DNA of 64,000 bases. Origin: Flavisolibacter ginsenosidimutans. GTDB taxonomy: Bacteria > Bacteroidota > Bacteroidia > Chitinophagales > Chitinophagaceae. The stretch is taken from positions 2,046,001 to 2,110,000 of the forward strand of contig NZ_CP042433.1 in assembly GCF_007970805.1 (NCBI RefSeq), in the 5' to 3' direction. The translations under genes were made by a program, and so were the position numbers. Under the pieces are notes generated by a model that was given only the letters and a program-made list of their open reading frames with translations, ran no database searches and was not told the origin of the DNA. Below are positions 8,674 to 19,348 of the stretch, one piece after another; the stretch's first letter is position 1, and each line of letters opens with the position of its first letter.

Positions 8674-10443
8674 CTATTTAAGACGTATATCGCTTACACT
8701 CGTTCCGGCTTCCACCATTGGGAACACGTTGTTTTCCTTTCCCACCATTACTTCAAGCAAGTAAGAGTCTTTGTGCGCCAGCATTTCCTGCAACGCAGCT
8801 TTCAAGTCTTCTCTGTTTGAAATGCTTTGCCCGTCAATGCGGTAAGCTTTTGCCAACTGCACAAAATCGGGGCTCTCCATATCTACGAATGAATAGCGGC
8901 GGCTATGGAAGAGTTCCTGCCACTGGCGCACCATGCCAAGGAAACGGTTGTTTAAGATGAGGATTTTCACGTCAACGCCACATTGCATGATGGTGCCGAG
9001 TTCTTGCAGCGTCATTTGAAAACCACCGTCGCCGATAATGGCAACAACGGTTCGGTCTTGTGCACCAAACTTGGCGCCGATGGCCGCAGGCAACGCAAAG
9101 CCCATCGTGCCTAAACCGCCTGATGTGATGTTGCTCATGCTTTGATTAAACTTTGCATAGCGGCAAGCCACCATCTGGTGTTGGCCTACGTCAGTAACTA
9201 TTACCGCATCCCCGTTGGTTAATTCATTCAATACCTTCACCACTTCACCCATCGTCATTTCTTCGGTGGAAGGGTTTAATTCTTTATAAATGCAGGCGGC
9301 AATTTCTTCCTGCTCTAATTGCTTGAATTTTTGCAACCACTGCGGGTAACATTTCTGTTCGAGCAATTCGGTTAGCAAAGGCAAAGTCTCTTTGCAATCG
9401 CCCCAAACAGGAACCGTTGCTTTTACGTTCTTGTCGATTTCAGCCGGGTCAATGTCAAGATGAATAACTTTTGCTTGTTTGGCATATTTGTCAAGCCTTC
9501 CGGTCACACGGTCGTCGAAGCGCATGCCGACGGCAATCAACACATCGCATTCGTTCGTCAACACGTTGGGCGCATAGTTGCCGTGCATGCCAAGCATTCC
9601 CACATTTAACGGATGGTCGGAAGGCAGCGCACTCAAACCCATGATGGTCCACGCCGCGGGAATGCCCGAGCGTTCGATAAACTGTTTGAATTCTTTTTCG
9701 GCTTTGCCGAGAATTACACCTTGTCCAAAAACCACGAAAGGTTTTTCCGCAGCGTTAATAATTTCAGCAGCTTGTTGAATGTATTCTTTGCGCACAATCG
9801 GCTTTGGACGATAGCTGCGAATGAACTCGCACGTCGAGTAACCGCTGTACTCAAATTTTTGCACTTGTGCGTTCTTCGTAATGTCAATCAACACCGGTCC
9901 GGGACGACCGCTTTTTGCAACGAAAAAAGCTTTTGCCAAAACGGAAGGAATCTCGTTTGCGTCGGTCACCTGGTAATTCCATTTGGTAATGGGTGTTGTG
10001 ATGTTGATGATGTCCGTTTCCTGGAAAGCATCCGTACCTAACAAGTGTGCGAATACTTGTCCCGTGATGCAAACCAGCGGCGTGCTGTCAATCTGCGCAT
10101 CGGCTAAACCAGTTACTAAATTTGTTGCACCGGGACCGCTTGTTGCAAACACAACACCGGTCTTGCCCGATGTTCTTGCGTAACCCTGCGCCGCATGTAT
10201 TGCTCCTTGTTCGTGGCGAACAAGAATGTGTTCCATTTTGTCCCGGTAATCGTAAAGCGCATCATAGATGGGCATGATGGCACCACCGGGATAACCGAAG
10301 ATGGTCTCCACGCCTTCCGCAAGAAAAGCTTCCATCACCGCCACAGAACCGCTGACTTGTTGCACGACCACGTTTGCGGCGTTTGCCTGTGGTGTCTTTG
10401 CTTCAGTTGCCTTTTCTTTTGCGTTTACGATTGTTGTTTGCAT
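8674..10443 (-). CDS. ilvB: Acetolactate synthase large (catalytic) subunit
   Basis: This 589-aa ThDP enzyme condenses pyruvate with pyruvate or 2-oxobutyrate. The catalytic Glu region RHEQGAIHAAQGYAR is near residue 78. The ThDP/Mg motif runs from GDGGFQMTLQE to LNNRFLGMVRQWQELF. The N-terminal ~30 residues are low-complexity (Ala/Thr/Lys), a common extension. The upstream neighbour is ilvD (18 nt) and the downstream neighbour is ilvN (6 nt). Confidence 0.96.
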   Translation of the reverse strand: MQTTIVNAKEKATEAKTPQANAANVVVQQVSGSVAVMEAFLAEGVETIFGYPGGAIMPIYDALYDYRDKMEHILVRHEQGAIHAAQGYARTSGKTGVVFATSGPGATNLVTGLADAQIDSTPLVCITGQVFAHLLGTDAFQETDIINITTPITKWNYQVTDANEIPSVLAKAFFVAKSGRPGPVLIDITKNAQVQKFEYSGYSTCEFIRSYRPKPIVRKEYIQQAAEIINAAEKPFVVFGQGVILGKAEKEFKQFIERSGIPAAWTIMGLSALPSDHPLNVGMLGMHGNYAPNVLTNECDVLIAVGMRFDDRVTGRLDKYAKQAKVIHLDIDPAEIDKNVKATVPVWGDCKETLPLLTELLEQKCYPQWLQKFKQLEQEEIAACIYKELNPSTEEMTMGEVVKVLNELTNGDAVIVTDVGQHQMVACRYAKFNQSMSNITSGGLGTMGFALPAAIGAKFGAQDRTVVAIIGDGGFQMTLQELGTIMQCGVDVKILILNNRFLGMVRQWQELFHSRRYSFVDMESPDFVQLAKAYRIDGQSISNREDLKAALQEMLAHKDSYLLEVMVGKENNVFPMVEAGTSVSDIRLK

Positions 10444-10461
10444 AAAAAATTGTTTGATAAC

Positions 10462-12201
10462 CTACACGGATGTCTTTTCCCGTTTTGCGGACCTCTTGTC
10501 TGCCGTTGCTGATGTACCGGGCGCTTCGTCGGTCACGCAACCTTTTGCTGCATCTGTTACCTGCATCGCATATTTGAAAAGAAGCCCTTTTGTTGCTTTC
10601 AACGGTGGTTGCTTCCACGCTGCACGACGACGCTGAATTTCTTCTTCATCAACGTTTAACGTGATGGTGTTTGCCGTTGCGTCAAGCTCAATAATGTCCT
10701 CATCTTTGACCAAGGCAAGCGTTCCACCATCAAAAGCTTCGGGTGTAATGTGGCCAACTACAAAACCGTGTGTGCCGCCGCTGAATCGTCCGTCGGTAAT
10801 CAGTGCAACAGATTTTCCCAAACCTGCGCCAATGATAGCCGACGTTGGTTTCAACATCTCTGGCATGCCCGGTCCGCCTTTTGGCCCAACGTAACGAATA
10901 ACCACTACATCACCGGCTTTTATTCTTTTCGAGTTAATTCCTTCAATCAATTCATGCTCGCCATCAAAAACCCGTGCAGGGCCTTCAAAGCGTTCGCCTT
11001 CTTTACCGCTGATCTTTGCCACGCTTCCGCCTTCGGCGAGATTGCCGTAAAGAATTTGTAGGTGACCGGTTGCTTTGATAGGATTTGAAACGGGATGAAT
11101 GATGCCTTGCTTCTCGAAATCTAAATCAGGTATTGCTTCAAGGTTTTCAGCAAGCGTTTTTCCTGTTACGGTCAAACAATCGCCGTGAAGGAAACCCTGT
11201 TGCAACAAGTATTTCATCACCGCAGGAAGGCCACCGTGTTGATGAAGATCCTGCATTAAATATTTACCGCTCGGTTTGAAATCAGCCAGCACCGGAACCT
11301 TGTTGCTAATAACTTGGAAATCATCTTGCGTCAATTCAACGTCAACGCTTTTTGCCATTGCGATTAAATGCAAAACAGCGTTTGTAGAACCACCCAATAC
11401 CATGATGGTGACAATCGCATTCTCGAATGCTTTGCGAGTCATGATATCTTTTGGCTTGATATCTTTTTCCAACAAAAGACGAATCGCTTTTCCCGCTTCC
11501 AAACATTCTTTCTTCTTCTCTTCGCTGATAGCAGGATTTGAAGAAGAATAAGGAAGACTCATTCCAAGTGCTTCAATCGCAGCGGCCATCGTGTTGGCCG
11601 TGTACATGCCACCGCAAGCGCCGGCACTGGGACAAGATGCTTTCACAACGGCCTTAAAATCTTCCTGCGAAATGTTGCCCGCAATCTTTTGCCCGAGTGC
11701 TTCAAAAGCAGAAACAATATTTAAGTCTTGGCCGTTGTAATGACCGGGTGCAATCGTTCCGCCGTACACCATAATCGAAGGGCGGTTCAAACGTCCCATT
11801 GCTATAATAGAACCCGGCATGTTCTTGTCGCAGCCAGGCAAAGCAATCAATCCATCATAGTATTGCGCACCACAAACGGCTTCAATAGAATCAGCAATCA
11901 CATCACGACTCACCAACGAATAACGCATGCCGTCGGTGCCGTTGCTCATGCCGTCGCTCACGCCGATGGTGTTGAAGATGAGGCCTACAAGATCCTCGTC
12001 CCACACACCTTGCTTTACAATCTTTGCAAGGTCGTTCAGGTGCATGTTGCAGGTGTTTCCATCATAACCCATGCTAACAATGCCCACTTGTGCTTTTTGC
12101 AAGTCATCATCGGTTAAACCAATGCCGTAAAGCATGGCTTGCGCAGCGGGCTGCGTTTCGTCCTGCGTGAGAACCTTGCTGTATTTATTCAATTCGCTCA
12201 T
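10462..12201 (-). CDS. ilvD: Dihydroxy-acid dehydratase
   Basis: This 579-aa Fe-S enzyme dehydrates dihydroxy-acids to the 2-keto acids of valine and isoleucine. Cluster-type cysteines and signature motifs are present: CDKNMPG (near residue 123), [17 protein letters not shown] (near residue 195), and the C-terminal [16 protein letters not shown] chose ATG 12201 (MSELNKYSK), which overlaps the ilvE stop as ATGA, over an upstream Met that would lie inside ilvE. Confidence 0.95.
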   Translation of the reverse strand: MSELNKYSKVLTQDETQPAAQAMLYGIGLTDDDLQKAQVGIVSMGYDGNTCNMHLNDLAKIVKQGVWDEDLVGLIFNTIGVSDGMSNGTDGMRYSLVSRDVIADSIEAVCGAQYYDGLIALPGCDKNMPGSIIAMGRLNRPSIMVYGGTIAPGHYNGQDLNIVSAFEALGQKIAGNISQEDFKAVVKASCPSAGACGGMYTANTMAAAIEALGMSLPYSSSNPAISEEKKKECLEAGKAIRLLLEKDIKPKDIMTRKAFENAIVTIMVLGGSTNAVLHLIAMAKSVDVELTQDDFQVISNKVPVLADFKPSGKYLMQDLHQHGGLPAVMKYLLQQGFLHGDCLTVTGKTLAENLEAIPDLDFEKQGIIHPVSNPIKATGHLQILYGNLAEGGSVAKISGKEGERFEGPARVFDGEHELIEGINSKRIKAGDVVVIRYVGPKGGPGMPEMLKPTSAIIGAGLGKSVALITDGRFSGGTHGFVVGHITPEAFDGGTLALVKDEDIIELDATANTITLNVDEEEIQRRRAAWKQPPLKATKGLLFKYAMQVTDAAKGCVTDEAPGTSATADKRSAKREKTSV

Positions 12202-13091
12202 GCTACTTGTGCTACAGTTCTGTATTCTTTTTCGAGTACAACGTTCTTGTACGCTTTCTGGATGATAGCGCCAAGGCTTTCTTTCCACGGCTTTGCAAAT
12301 GCAACGCCGTCAAGTGATTCAATGCCGATGACTTCAGCAGCCGTCCCGCACATGAAAGCGCTATCAACACCACGCACTTCTTCAGGCTTGATTTGTCGCT
12401 CGACAACTTCAATACCCAAGCCTTCGCAGATTTCCAAAACCGTTGCACGAGTGATGCCGGGGAGAATGCTGCCGAGTTGTGGCGTATGCAACACACCGTC
12501 TTTTTCAAAGAAGATATTGGCGCCTGGCCCTTCGGCTACAAAGCCTTCCACGTCGAGCAAAAGCGCTTCGTCAAAGCCTTTGTCTTTTGCCTCCTGGCTC
12601 GCCATAATGGAATTGATATAGTGACCCGAAACTTTTGCTTCCACACGGAAACAAGCGGGTGTGATTCGGCGGTAAGACGACGTACTTAAGCGTAACAACT
12701 TCTCGCCCAAATAAGCGCCCCATTCCCACGCGGCAATCAGGATTTGAGCATCCTTGCCTTTGGTGAGTTGCATGTTGGGAGGACAAGTGATTAATGGCCG
12801 CAAATAAGCATCGGTGAAATTGTTCCGCTTCAAAACCTCGTACGAAATTTCCGTCAGCTCGTCGTTGTTGTAAGGATAAGGAATGCCGATGCTTTCCGCA
12901 GAAAACTGCAAACGGTCGTAGTGTTCCTTGGCCTTGAAAATCCGGGTTCCGTTTTGGGTGTTGTACGAACGGATGCCTTCAAAAACAGCGTAGCCATAAT
13001 GCAAAGACTGGTCGTAAACATTGGCTTTTGCATCGGTAGCTTTTACAAACTCACCGTTGAAAAAAACAATCGTGTTCTCGTTGTAGTACAT
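12198..13091 (-). CDS. ilvE: Branched-chain amino acid aminotransferase
   Basis: This 297-aa fold-type IV PLP aminotransferase makes the last step of Ile, Val and Leu synthesis. Motifs include [12 protein letters not shown] near the N-terminus and the PLP lysine in [13 protein letters not shown] (near residue 155). The EGPGANIFF segment and the GITRATVLE phosphate-binding loop are also present. Its stop overlaps the ilvD start by 4 nt, and it lies 80 nt after leuB. Confidence 0.95.
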   Translation of the reverse strand: MYYNENTIVFFNGEFVKATDAKANVYDQSLHYGYAVFEGIRSYNTQNGTRIFKAKEHYDRLQFSAESIGIPYPYNNDELTEISYEVLKRNNFTDAYLRPLITCPPNMQLTKGKDAQILIAAWEWGAYLGEKLLRLSTSSYRRITPACFRVEAKVSGHYINSIMASQEAKDKGFDEALLLDVEGFVAEGPGANIFFEKDGVLHTPQLGSILPGITRATVLEICEGLGIEVVERQIKPEEVRGVDSAFMCGTAAEVIGIESLDGVAFAKPWKESLGAIIQKAYKNVVLEKEYRTVAQVA

Positions 13092-13171
13092 ACAAGGGTT
13101 TAAATAATGATGAATCGTTACGTTAAACGTTCAGAAAGCAGGCAATCGTTATTCAACCGTTGTAGCGCTTC

Positions 13172-14293
13172 TTAAATCAGCGTGGATTTGCGTAGCTCGA
13201 TGTTCAGTTGATTGATATCGGTCGGGATGCGGTCAGCCACAAAGTCGCTGATCAAATCCCCAATCGTTGATGTGAAGTAGTAATTCAAAGGGTCGATGTC
13301 TTTCGTCACAAACTTTGACGAAAGCGTCCATTCAACAGCTTTCCGCACAAGCTTCGCTTCTTCGTTCATGCCGAGGTATTCAAGCATCAGGGCAGTAGAA
13401 AGAATAGAGCCAATTGGGTTGGCAATGTCTTTACCCGCCGCTTGCGGATAAGAACCGTGAATGGGTTCAAACAAAACCGTTCCCGTTCCAACAGAAGCTG
13501 AGGGCAGCAAGCCGAGCGAGCCGCTCAACACCGAAGCTTCGTCGCTGATGATGTCGCCAAACATGTTCTCAGTAAGCACAACGTCAAACTGTTTCGGGTT
13601 GAGAATGATTTGCATCGCAGCGTTGTCCACAAACATGTAGTCAACGGTGACGTCAGGATATTGCGGCGCAATGTCCTGCACCACTTTGCGCCAGAGACGA
13701 GATGTTTCCAACACGTTTGCTTTATCAACCAGCGTTAATTTTTTTCTGCGCTCCGGCTTTTGTGCAAAGTGAAAAGCAAGATGCGCAATGCGTTCGATTT
13801 CTTCTCTTGTGTAAGTGCAGCTATCGCTTGCTGAACTTCCGTCTTCAGCTTTTTGTTTGTTGCCGAAATAAATGCCGCCGGTTAATTCACGAAAGATGAT
13901 GAAGTCAACGCCTTCAAGATTCTGCGGCTTCAGCGGGCAAAGGTGATGAAGCGAAGCATACGTATTAATTGGGCGAATATTTGCATACAACTGCAACTCT
14001 TTGCGAATGCGTAGCAAACCTTGCTCGGGACGAACCTTCGCCGTTGGGTCGTTGTCATATTTCGGGTGACCGATAGCGCCAAACAAAATCGCATCGCTGC
14101 GGCGGCAAATTTCCAGCGTTTCATCAGGCAATGGGTTGCCGGTTTTGTCAATCGCATCGGCGCCCATCAAACCGTATTCGTAGCTAAACTCGTGACCAAA
14201 TTTTTCCGCCACTGCATCCAACACTTTCAGTGATTGTTGCGTAACCTCCGGACCGATTCCATCTCCCAATATGACTGCAATGTGTTTCTGCAT
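13172..14293 (-). CDS. leuB: 3-isopropylmalate dehydrogenase
   Basis: This 373-aa NAD-dependent enzyme oxidatively decarboxylates 3-isopropylmalate. Visible signatures are AVILGDGIGPEV, FRELTGGIYFG, TLVDKANVLETSRLWRKV and the metal/NAD region NMFGDIISDEASVLSGSLG. GSAPDIAGK appears here as HGSYPQAAGKDIANP. It sits 12 nt downstream of leuD in the operon. Confidence 0.95.
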   Translation of the reverse strand: MQKHIAVILGDGIGPEVTQQSLKVLDAVAEKFGHEFSYEYGLMGADAIDKTGNPLPDETLEICRRSDAILFGAIGHPKYDNDPTAKVRPEQGLLRIRKELQLYANIRPINTYASLHHLCPLKPQNLEGVDFIIFRELTGGIYFGNKQKAEDGSSASDSCTYTREEIERIAHLAFHFAQKPERRKKLTLVDKANVLETSRLWRKVVQDIAPQYPDVTVDYMFVDNAAMQIILNPKQFDVVLTENMFGDIISDEASVLSGSLGLLPSASVGTGTVLFEPIHGSYPQAAGKDIANPIGSILSTALMLEYLGMNEEAKLVRKAVEWTLSSKFVTKDIDPLNYYFTSTIGDLISDFVADRIPTDINQLNIELRKSTLI

Positions 14294-14305
14294 TTGACCG
14301 ATTGT

Positions 14306-14893
14306 TTAGGCTTGTGCTTCCTCGAATTTTTCGATGTCGCTTTTAATGCTCAACAAAAAATCAATGTCATCATAGCCGTTGAGCAAACATGTTTTTTTAT
14401 AGTTGTTGATGGCAAAGCTTTCGCTTTCGCCGGTTGCATCTATCGTGATGGTTTGCGCTTCCAGGTTCACCGTCAGCGTAGTGCCATTTGGCTGCGCAAA
14501 TATTTTCTGCAGAAAGGCATCGCTTACTTGCACCGGCAACAAACCGTTGTTGAGCGCATTGTTTTTAAAAATGTCGGCAAAGAAGCTTGACACGACAACT
14601 TTAAAACCGTAATCCGCAATTGACCACGCAGCGTGTTCACGGGATGAACCGCAACCGAAATTTTTTCCCGCAACCAAAATTTCACCCTTGTATTCCGGGT
14701 TGTTCAAGATGAAATCTTTCTTCGGGGCCGTTTCATCGTCGTTCTCGTAGCGCCAGTCACGAAACAGGTTTTTGCCAAAGCCAACTTTGGTTGTGGCTTT
14801 TAAAAAACGAGCCGGTATGATCTGGTCGGTGTCAATGTTTTCAATCTTTACCGGAACAAACGTGCTTTTGACTATGTTAATCGGTTCGCTCAT
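14306..14893 (-). CDS. leuD: 3-isopropylmalate dehydratase small subunit
   Basis: This 195-aa swivel-domain subunit works with LeuC to isomerise isopropylmalate. The signature [13 protein letters not shown] is near the N-terminus and [14 protein letters not shown] follows at about residue 78. The start codon is separated from leuC by 70 nt, nearly all of it the interspersed repeat copy B. The A-rich end of that repeat lies directly before the ATG. Confidence 0.95.
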   Translation of the reverse strand: MSEPINIVKSTFVPVKIENIDTDQIIPARFLKATTKVGFGKNLFRDWRYENDDETAPKKDFILNNPEYKGEILVAGKNFGCGSSREHAAWSIADYGFKVVVSSFFADIFKNNALNNGLLPVQVSDAFLQKIFAQPNGTTLTVNLEAQTITIDATGESESFAINNYKKTCLLNGYDDIDFLLSIKSDIEKFEEAQA

Positions 14894-14895
14894 TT

Positions 14896-14956
14896 CTTTT
14901 TGTACTTAGCTGTATTGCTACTATTAAACTTTTGTTGCGTCGCACTCTTGTGCGTT
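14896..14956 (-). repeat. Interspersed ~62-bp repeat, copy B (directly before leuD)
   Basis: The plus-strand text includes TGTACTTAGCTGTATTGCTA and TTTTGTTGCGTCGCACTCTT. On the minus strand the repeat ends as AAGTACAAAAAGAA immediately upstream of the leuD ATG. It therefore fills the leuC-leuD gap and supplies the translation-initiation region. Confidence 0.8.
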
Positions 14957-14963
14957 CTTATTT

Positions 14964-16373
14964 CTATTGAACAAAATCCAACTCTCTTACGTCGGTAACG
15001 ACGCCGGTAAGCGCTGCCGCTGCCGCTGTTAACGGACTTGCCAACAATGTTCTTGCACCAACGCCTTGTCTTCCTTCGAAATTGCGATTGCTCGTTGAGA
15101 TGCAATATTCACCTGCAGGAATTTTGTCTTCGTTCATGCCGAGACAAGCACTGCACCCGGCCTGGCGCATTTCAAAACCGGCTTCTTCAAAAATTTTATC
15201 AAGGCCTTCCGCTTTTGCTTGTTTGGCCACTTGCTGCGAACCCGGAACGATCATCACTTTCACGTGCTCGTTCTTCTTGCGGCCTTTCACCAGCGATGCC
15301 ACCATGCGCAGGTCTTCAATGCGGCTGTTGGTGCAACTGCCGATGAAAACATTTTGCACGGGCATACCTTTCAGTTTCTTGCCGCCTTCAAGACCCATGT
15401 AGTTCAACGCCTTTGCAATGTTCTTGCGTTCCGATTCATCAGGAATGCTTTCGGGTGAAGGAACCAATCCGTTGATGGCAATACCAAGACCAGGATTCGT
15501 ACCGTATGTAATCATTGGTTCAATATCGGCGGCATTGATATTTATTTCCGTGTCAAATTTTGCATCGGCATCGCTGTACAATTCTTTCCACGCTGAAACT
15601 TTCGCCTCCCACGCCGAACCTTTAGGTGCAAATTCACGGCCTTTGATATAATCGAACGTGATTTCGTCCGGTGCAATCATGCCGCCACGTGCACCCATCT
15701 CAATGCTCATGTTGCAGATGGTCATGCGGGCTTCCATGCTCAAGGAACGAATGGTAGAACCGGCGTATTCAACGAAATAACCCGTTGCGCCGCTGGCCGA
15801 TATTTTTGAAATGATGTAAAGAATAATGTCTTTCGATACCACGCCTTTGTTCAACTCGCCTTCGATGTTGATGCGCATGAGTTTTGGCTTGCTTTGCAAA
15901 AGGCATTGCGAAGCAAAAACCATTTCCACTTCACTGGTGCCGATGCCAAACGCAATGGAACCAAATGCGCCGTGCGTAGATGTGTGGCTGTCGCCGCAAA
16001 CGATGGTCATGCCCGGTTGCGTAATACCAAGTTCAGGTCCAATCACGTGAACAATTCCCTGGTAAGGATGGCCCAAACCGTATAATTCAATCCCAAACTT
16101 TTTACAGTTCTCAATCAGTTGTTCCACTTGCATCCGAGACAACTGGTCTTTGATTGGCAAGTGCTGATTTTGAGTCGGTACGTTGTGGTCAGCGGTTGCC
16201 ACTACTTGCTCCGGCCGAAACACTTTCAGTCCTCTTTTTTCCAATCCCGCAAAAGCCTGCGGCGAGGTGACTTCGTGAATAAAATGCCTGTCAATGTACA
16301 CCACGTCCGGTCCGTCAGGAATGGATTTCACCACGTGCTTCTCCCAAATCTTTTCAAACAATGTCTTGCTCAT
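14964..16373 (-). CDS. leuC: 3-isopropylmalate dehydratase large subunit
   Basis: This 469-aa aconitase-family subunit binds the 4Fe-4S cluster. The cysteines lie in [15 protein letters not shown] and in [12 protein letters not shown]. The N-terminal [13 protein letters not shown] and the [13 protein letters not shown] motif match LeuC. Its ATG shares one base with the leuA stop (TAATG), indicating coupling. Confidence 0.95.
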   Translation of the reverse strand: MSKTLFEKIWEKHVVKSIPDGPDVVYIDRHFIHEVTSPQAFAGLEKRGLKVFRPEQVVATADHNVPTQNQHLPIKDQLSRMQVEQLIENCKKFGIELYGLGHPYQGIVHVIGPELGITQPGMTIVCGDSHTSTHGAFGSIAFGIGTSEVEMVFASQCLLQSKPKLMRINIEGELNKGVVSKDIILYIISKISASGATGYFVEYAGSTIRSLSMEARMTICNMSIEMGARGGMIAPDEITFDYIKGREFAPKGSAWEAKVSAWKELYSDADAKFDTEININAADIEPMITYGTNPGLGIAINGLVPSPESIPDESERKNIAKALNYMGLEGGKKLKGMPVQNVFIGSCTNSRIEDLRMVASLVKGRKKNEHVKVMIVPGSQQVAKQAKAEGLDKIFEEAGFEMRQAGCSACLGMNEDKIPAGEYCISTSNRNFEGRQGVGARTLLASPLTAAAAALTGVVTDVRELDFVQ

Positions 16374-17542
16374 TACGCTACTTGGGGTTGTGGTTGATAA
16401 TGGTTGGCTAACACTTGCAGGTCTTCGTCTTTTACTTCTTTCTTTGAGTCCGCAACTTTTAAGAACGACTCGTACAAAACATCAATGTCGTTGCGGTTAA
16501 ACTGGAAGCCGAGTTTCTGAAAGCGGTGCGCCAAAGCGCTTCTGCCGCTTCTTGCGGTAAGCACAATCTTGCTTTGCTCCGCTCCTACTTCTTCGGGATC
16601 AATGATCTCGTAAGTCAGTGCGTCTTTCAAAAAGCCGTCTTGATGTATTCCGGATGAATGCGAGAAAGCATTGGCTCCAACAATAGCTTTATTTGGTTGA
16701 ACCGGCATGCGCATGGTATCTGAAACCAGGCGGCTCAATGGGTTTAGGCCCTTTGAATTAACGTCTGTATAAAGACCCAGGTGTTTGTGTTGCTTTAAAA
16801 TCATCACCACTTCTTCCAGCGATGTGTTGCCGGCTCTTTCGCCCAGGCCGTTGATGGTGCATTCAATTTGGCGTGCACCGTTCATAACACCGGCAATGGA
16901 ATTGGCCGTTGCCAAACCCAAATCGTTGTGGCAATGGCAAGAGATAACAGCCTTGTCAATGTTGGAAACGTTATTTATCAAATACGCAATCTTTTCACCG
17001 TATTGATGCGGAAGGCAATAACCCGTTGTGTCGGGAATGTTTACCGTGGTTGCACCGGCTTTGATGACGGCCTCAATGACTTTTGCCAGGTAAGCGTTTT
17101 CAGCACGGCCCGCGTCTTCGGCGTAAAACTCCACGTCGTCGGTGAAGTTGCGTGCCCAGGTCACGGCTTGTATCGCTCTTTCAATGATCTCTTCGCGGGT
17201 AGCGTTGAACTTGCTTTTTATGTGGTAATCCGATGTGCCGATACCGGTGTGGATGCGCGGACGCTTGGCGTACTTCAACGCATGTGCGGCCGTTTCGATG
17301 TCTTTTTTAACCGCACGGCTCAACGCACAAACCGTGGCTTCGGTTATAACTTTTGAAATCTGTTCTACCGACTCAAAATCGCCGGGACTTGAAATGGGAA
17401 AGCCCGCTTCGATGATGTCAACGCCCAGGCTTTCGAGTTCCAACGCAAGCGCAATTTTTTCCGGTGTGTTTAATTTACAACCGGGGACTTGCTCACCGTC
17501 CCGCAGCGTTGTATCAAAAATGAAGACTTTGTTTTCGGCCAT
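16373..17542 (-). CDS. leuA: 2-isopropylmalate synthase, short form without the regulatory domain
   Basis: This 389-aa TIM-barrel enzyme condenses 2-ketoisovalerate with acetyl-CoA. The [12 protein letters not shown] motif is at residues 10-21 and the metal-binding [13 protein letters not shown] is near residue 200. [15 protein letters not shown] marks the subdomain region. The protein stops near residue 389, whereas the E. coli and mycobacterial forms (about 520-640 aa) continue into a LeuA dimer/leucine-binding domain. Leucine feedback may therefore be absent or act elsewhere. An (R)-citramalate synthase is less likely given adjacent leuCDB. It is the first gene of the operon. Confidence 0.93.
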   Translation of the reverse strand: MAENKVFIFDTTLRDGEQVPGCKLNTPEKIALALELESLGVDIIEAGFPISSPGDFESVEQISKVITEATVCALSRAVKKDIETAAHALKYAKRPRIHTGIGTSDYHIKSKFNATREEIIERAIQAVTWARNFTDDVEFYAEDAGRAENAYLAKVIEAVIKAGATTVNIPDTTGYCLPHQYGEKIAYLINNVSNIDKAVISCHCHNDLGLATANSIAGVMNGARQIECTINGLGERAGNTSLEEVVMILKQHKHLGLYTDVNSKGLNPLSRLVSDTMRMPVQPNKAIVGANAFSHSSGIHQDGFLKDALTYEIIDPEEVGAEQSKIVLTARSGRSALAHRFQKLGFQFNRNDIDVLYESFLKVADSKKEVKDEDLQVLANHYQPQPQVA

Positions 17543-17615
17543 GATGTGTGTGATTGTGAAGATTCTTTGTGCCTATCCATCTTAAAATTAGACTGCCTGC
17601 ATTCGGCGGGAAAAA

Positions 17616-17634
17616 CAAAATATGCGGTATTTTG
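17616..17634. promoter_or_regulatory. Mirrored -7-like boxes between leuA and the divergent gene
   Basis: CAAAATA-TGCGG-TATTTTG is a perfect inverted repeat. Read either way it gives TATTTTG, one base short of the Bacteroidota -7 consensus TAnnTTTG. It may hold overlapping divergent promoters or an operator. No good -33 TTTG is seen at 20 nt on either side, so this is tentative. Confidence 0.3.
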
Positions 17635-17646
17635 CACCCATGAAAA

Positions 17647-17676
17647 TCCGGCAAGGCCTCTGAAACCCTTGCCGGA
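17647..17676 (+). promoter_or_regulatory. 10-bp hairpin upstream of the 17704 gene
   Basis: TCCGGCAAGG and CCTTGCCGGA flank a 10-nt loop. On the minus strand the hairpin is followed by TTTTC. On the plus strand it lies in the presumed 5' leader of the 17704 gene, 28 nt before the ATG. No leucine- or valine-rich leader peptide was found for leuA, so its role is unknown. Confidence 0.45.
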
Positions 17677-17703
17677 CGTGGTTTCCCGCTAAAACATTAT
17701 ATC

Positions 17704-19263
17704 ATGCCCAGCCGGTCGGCCGACACTTTATTTCAACTCATTCACTCCCTCCAGAAAGCAGAAAAAAGGGCTTTTAAGCTTTATGCCAAGCGTCACAGTG
17801 CCAACGAAGACCTGAAGATGATCCAGATGTTTGACGTGATTGACAAAATGCCGGAGTACGACGACACGGTTTTGTTAAAGAAACTTGAATTCACCAAGAA
17901 GGAACAACTCGCCAACCGAAAGGTGCACTTGTACAAACAAATTCTCGCCAGCCTTCGCTTACTTGAAAGCAACGAGCACATTGACATTCAACTGCACGAG
18001 CAACTGGACTATGCCCGCATTCTTTACAACAAAGGTTTGTACCTGCAAAGCCTGAAGATTTTGGAACGAACAAAAGAAGCGGCAAAAGCCACGCACCAGG
18101 ACAGCTCGCTTTTGCAGGCGTTGTTTTTAGAGAAGAAGATTGAAGCCCTGCACATCACCCGCAGCTTAAAAGACAGGGCGCAGCAAATAGCCGTTGAATC
18201 CAACGAATTGATAAAAGGCCTTTCGCTCACCTCGCACCTTTCTAACCTTGCGCTTGAATTATACGGCTGGTACATCAACTACGGCCATGCACGCAACGAA
18301 GAAGACGAACGAAGCGTTTATAATTTCTTTCACCAGAACATTGCCGGCATTGAAGAGATAAAAGATTTTTACCAAAGGCTTTACTACTACCAAAGCTTTT
18401 GCTGGTATGCCTTTATCCGTTTGGATTATTTGATGTATTACCGTTACACCCAAAAATGGGTTGATCTTTTTCACACCGAACCGCAGATGATCGAGATTGA
18501 AACGGCGCATTACATCAAGGGGATGCACAACCTGATCAGTGCGCATTTTGATTTAAGCAATTACGAAAAATTTGATGCCGATTTAAAAACCTTCGAAGAA
18601 TTCAGCCAAACCGATTTTGTACGCAACAACGAGAATAACGCCATTCAAACCTTTGTGTATTTGTACACGTCCAAAATCAACAAGCACTTCATGGAAGGTA
18701 CTTTTGACGAAGGCTTGAAGCTGGTGCCCGAGATCATGCAAAAGCTGAAGGAATATGCCTTGTACATGGATGCGCACCGCGTGTTGGTTTTTTATTACAA
18801 GATCGCTTCGCTTTACTTCGGCAGCGGCGATTACGACAACACCATCATCTACCTTTCGAAAATCATTAATTGGAAAGTAAATCTGCGTAACGACCTGCAA
18901 TGCTATGCAAGATTATTGCACCTGATTGCGCATTATGAATTGGGCAATTATAATTTGCTTGAATACCTGATTAAATCCGTTTACCGCTTTATGGCCAAGA
19001 TGGAAAACTTAAGCATTGTTGAAGAAAAGATTTTTCACTTTTTGCAACAGTCCTTCCATTTAAAACCAAAAGAACTGAAACCGGAGTTTGAAAAGCTGCT
19101 GGCTGAACTGAAGGAGATTGAGAAAGATAAATTTGCCAGCCGAGCCTTTGCTTATCTTGATATCATCTCCTGGCTTGAAAGCAAGATTTACAACCTGAAC
19201 GTGCAAGACGTTATCCGCTCGAAGTTTTTGGAAAGGAAAAAGCAAAAATCATTGTCCGTTTGA
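17704..19263 (+). CDS. Conserved hypothetical helical-repeat protein
   Basis: This 519-aa protein appears entirely alpha-helical, cytoplasmic (no signal peptide or membrane segment) and rich in Leu, Lys, Tyr and Phe. It starts MPSRSADTLFQLIHSLQKAEKR. Segments such as ARILYNKGLYLQSLKILER and KIASLYFGSGDYDNTIIYL look like tetratricopeptide-type helical pairs, so a protein-binding scaffold is a fair guess. I do not recognise a catalytic motif. It is divergent from leuA, with 161 nt between the starts. I infer nothing certain about function. It resembles uncharacterised proteins I associate with Bacteroidota. Confidence 0.85.
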   Translation: MPSRSADTLFQLIHSLQKAEKRAFKLYAKRHSANEDLKMIQMFDVIDKMPEYDDTVLLKKLEFTKKEQLANRKVHLYKQILASLRLLESNEHIDIQLHEQLDYARILYNKGLYLQSLKILERTKEAAKATHQDSSLLQALFLEKKIEALHITRSLKDRAQQIAVESNELIKGLSLTSHLSNLALELYGWYINYGHARNEEDERSVYNFFHQNIAGIEEIKDFYQRLYYYQSFCWYAFIRLDYLMYYRYTQKWVDLFHTEPQMIEIETAHYIKGMHNLISAHFDLSNYEKFDADLKTFEEFSQTDFVRNNENNAIQTFVYLYTSKINKHFMEGTFDEGLKLVPEIMQKLKEYALYMDAHRVLVFYYKIASLYFGSGDYDNTIIYLSKIINWKVNLRNDLQCYARLLHLIAHYELGNYNLLEYLIKSVYRFMAKMENLSIVEEKIFHFLQQSFHLKPKELKPEFEKLLAELKEIEKDKFASRAFAYLDIISWLESKIYNLNVQDVIRSKFLERKKQKSLSV

Positions 19264-19348
19264 GTGTGTCGCAAAAACAAAGAGTCGGAGGTTCATCATC
19301 CTCTTGTTCTACACAGCATTTCCGTACTTCTTTCCGCATCTTTGCCGC

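Noticed and set aside
17543..17703. Possible leucine attenuator before leuA
   Set aside because: A hairpin with TTTT exists on the minus strand, but the only upstream ORF is two codons long and no Leu/Val/Ile-rich peptide is present.
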